Source of the DNA: Candidatus Poribacteria bacterium
GTDB lineage: Bacteria > Poribacteria > WGA-4E > WGA-3G
Assembly (NCBI GenBank): GCA_022825825.1
Contig: JAJDWA010000053.1
Location: forward strand, 20,337-84,336
DNA length: 64,000 nt
Reading direction: 5' to 3'
The notes under the pieces were generated by a model that saw nothing but the letters and a program-made list of their open reading frames with translations, searched no databases and was not told where the DNA came from. Shown one piece after another: positions 63,324 to 64,000 of this stretch; position 1 is the stretch's first letter; every line of letters begins with the position of its first letter. Position numbers and translations under genes: made by a program.

Positions 63324-64000
63324 TACTGTATCCTCTTGTTACGGATGACGATACGCACATAGGTAGGCTTGCCGCCTATTGCTCCGTCCTTATCCTTGAT
63401 AAGTCCATGAGGTTTGACGGGAACATTAGCATTTGCCCTTATATCATTTGCACTTACGATCTCGAACTGATCAGGGTTGTGCTTGTCCAAGAAGGTAATC
63501 GGCACGCCCATTTCTCCAGCATAATCTACTGGAATATCAGCCGTTTTACCCACGTTGATAGCATCGTAATTATCGTACTTCGGATATTCATCAGGAGAGT
63601 ATTTCTTGTAAAGGATTAGGTCTTCGTGCCGTTTCTTATGGTCGAGGTTGGTAAACCAAATACTTTCCGATCTGCCTTTTACAATCCCATCCACTATCTT
63701 ATAAGCACTCCCCTTCTTCTTGGTTTTAAGTAATTCTTGAGCATAGTCTTCTGGCACATCAAACAACAAGTCTTGACTCATAGGGGTATGCCCAACCCAT
63801 AATTTGTCTCCCTTGATTAAGGGGAATATCTCTTTGTAAGTTATCGCATTTTTGTTCCCAATGACGAGGAATTTCTTGTCGTATTCAACCAGTTGCGCGA
63901 TATACTCCCTGAACAATGAAAACGGCGGATTTGTAACCACAATGTCTGCTTGTTCAAGCAGCTCAATACATTCTTGACTTCTGAAATCGCCATCTTCCTT
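63323..64000 (-). CDS. EcoRI-type adenine-specific DNA methylase (5' partial)
   Basis: The frame is open through the right window edge, so the N-terminus is missing; 225 codons are visible. G-D-F-R-S-Q-E-C-I-E-L-L is followed by V-T-N-P-P-F-S-L-F, the N-P-P-F catalytic motif of N6-adenine methylases, and F-L-V-I-G-N-K-N-A, matching the EcoRI-methylase-like family. It would methylate a DNA site to protect it. It is directly followed by the DUF262-HNH gene, so together they look like a restriction-modification pair. Confidence 0.85.
   Translation of the reverse strand, partial: KEDGDFRSQECIELLEQADIVVTNPPFSLFREYIAQLVEYDKKFLVIGNKNAITYKEIFPLIKGDKLWVGHTPMSQDLLFDVPEDYAQELLKTKKKGSAYKIVDGIVKGRSESIWFTNLDHKKRHEDLILYKKYSPDEYPKYDNYDAINVGKTADIPVDYAGEMGVPITFLDKHNPDQFEIVSANDIRANANVPVKPHGLIKDKDGAIGGKPTYVRIVIRNKRIQ

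Noticed and set aside
1..64000. tRNA or rRNA genes
   Set aside because: No cloverleaf or conserved rRNA segment was recognised by eye; a covariance-model scan would be decisive.

Overview
The window is 64 kb of a moderately AT-rich bacterial chromosome from a Gram-negative-type (diderm) organism. It has a type II secretion operon with a secretin, a probable outer-membrane barrel protein and many signal-peptide proteins. The mix of phytanoyl-CoA-dioxygenase-like enzymes, a creatininase-family protein, a sarcosine-oxidase-like flavoprotein, secreted LamG and beta-propeller proteins, heparinase/esterase-type polysaccharide enzymes and a beta-RFAP synthase resembles uncultured Candidatus Poribacteria or neighbouring PVC/FCB-like lineages. 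That placement is inference from gene content; there is no rRNA or tRNA gene in the window to settle it.

Layout. 1-4.1 kb: a partial outer-membrane protein and two different Amt ammonium transporters. 4.1-9.1 kb (minus strand): an acetylxylan-esterase-like hydrolase translationally coupled to a PD-(D/E)XK-like protein, and a heparinase II/III-type protein. 9.5-12.8 kb: a PhyH dioxygenase, a Gfo/Idh/MocA oxidoreductase, a small membrane zinc-ribbon protein and the GTPase Era. 12.9-18.6 kb: a giant UvrA made of two complete UvrA copies fused head to tail. 18.7-20.9 kb: an accessory island with a three-TM membrane protein convergent with a TIR-like protein (candidate two-gene immune module), a J-domain protein and a second tiny TM/zinc-ribbon gene. 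20.9-27.5 kb: creatininase-family protein, PhyH, sarcosine oxidase, a medium-chain dehydrogenase, SixA and a secreted repeat protein. 27.5-31.7 kb (minus): a compact Rad50-like ATPase with a 68-aa partner, an aminotransferase and a LamG protein. 32-36.2 kb (minus): a TolB/PD40-type propeller protein, a BNR-type propeller on a membrane anchor, and a decayed copy of the first. 36.3-40.9 kb: an O-methyltransferase, then a LamG protein overlapping a class II terpene-cyclase-like (DxDD) gene and a family 2 glycosyltransferase. 40.9-57.7 kb (minus): gspE-F-G-H-I-J-K-L-M-D-D, a type II secretion operon with a tandemly duplicated secretin gene. 58.7-61.5 kb: a group 1/2 sigma-70 factor, an NfuA-like Fe-S protein, and beta-RFAP synthase overlapping a LolD-like ATPase. 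62.2-64 kb (minus): an EcoRI-type adenine methylase (cut by the window edge) overlapping a DUF262-HNH nuclease, a restriction-modification-like unit.

Between genes lie many hairpin-forming dispersed repeats, some nested in one another like transposed MITEs (about 22.6, 24.0, 31.9, 37.2-37.5 and 58.2-58.5 kb). Three otherwise unrelated secreted proteins share a C-terminal W-G-x-[IL]-K motif that could be a sorting or processing tag. The most promising less-described systems are the TIR-like/membrane-protein pair, the methylase/DUF262-HNH pair, the compact Rad50-like ATPase with its small partner, and the W-G-x-[IL]-K tag.
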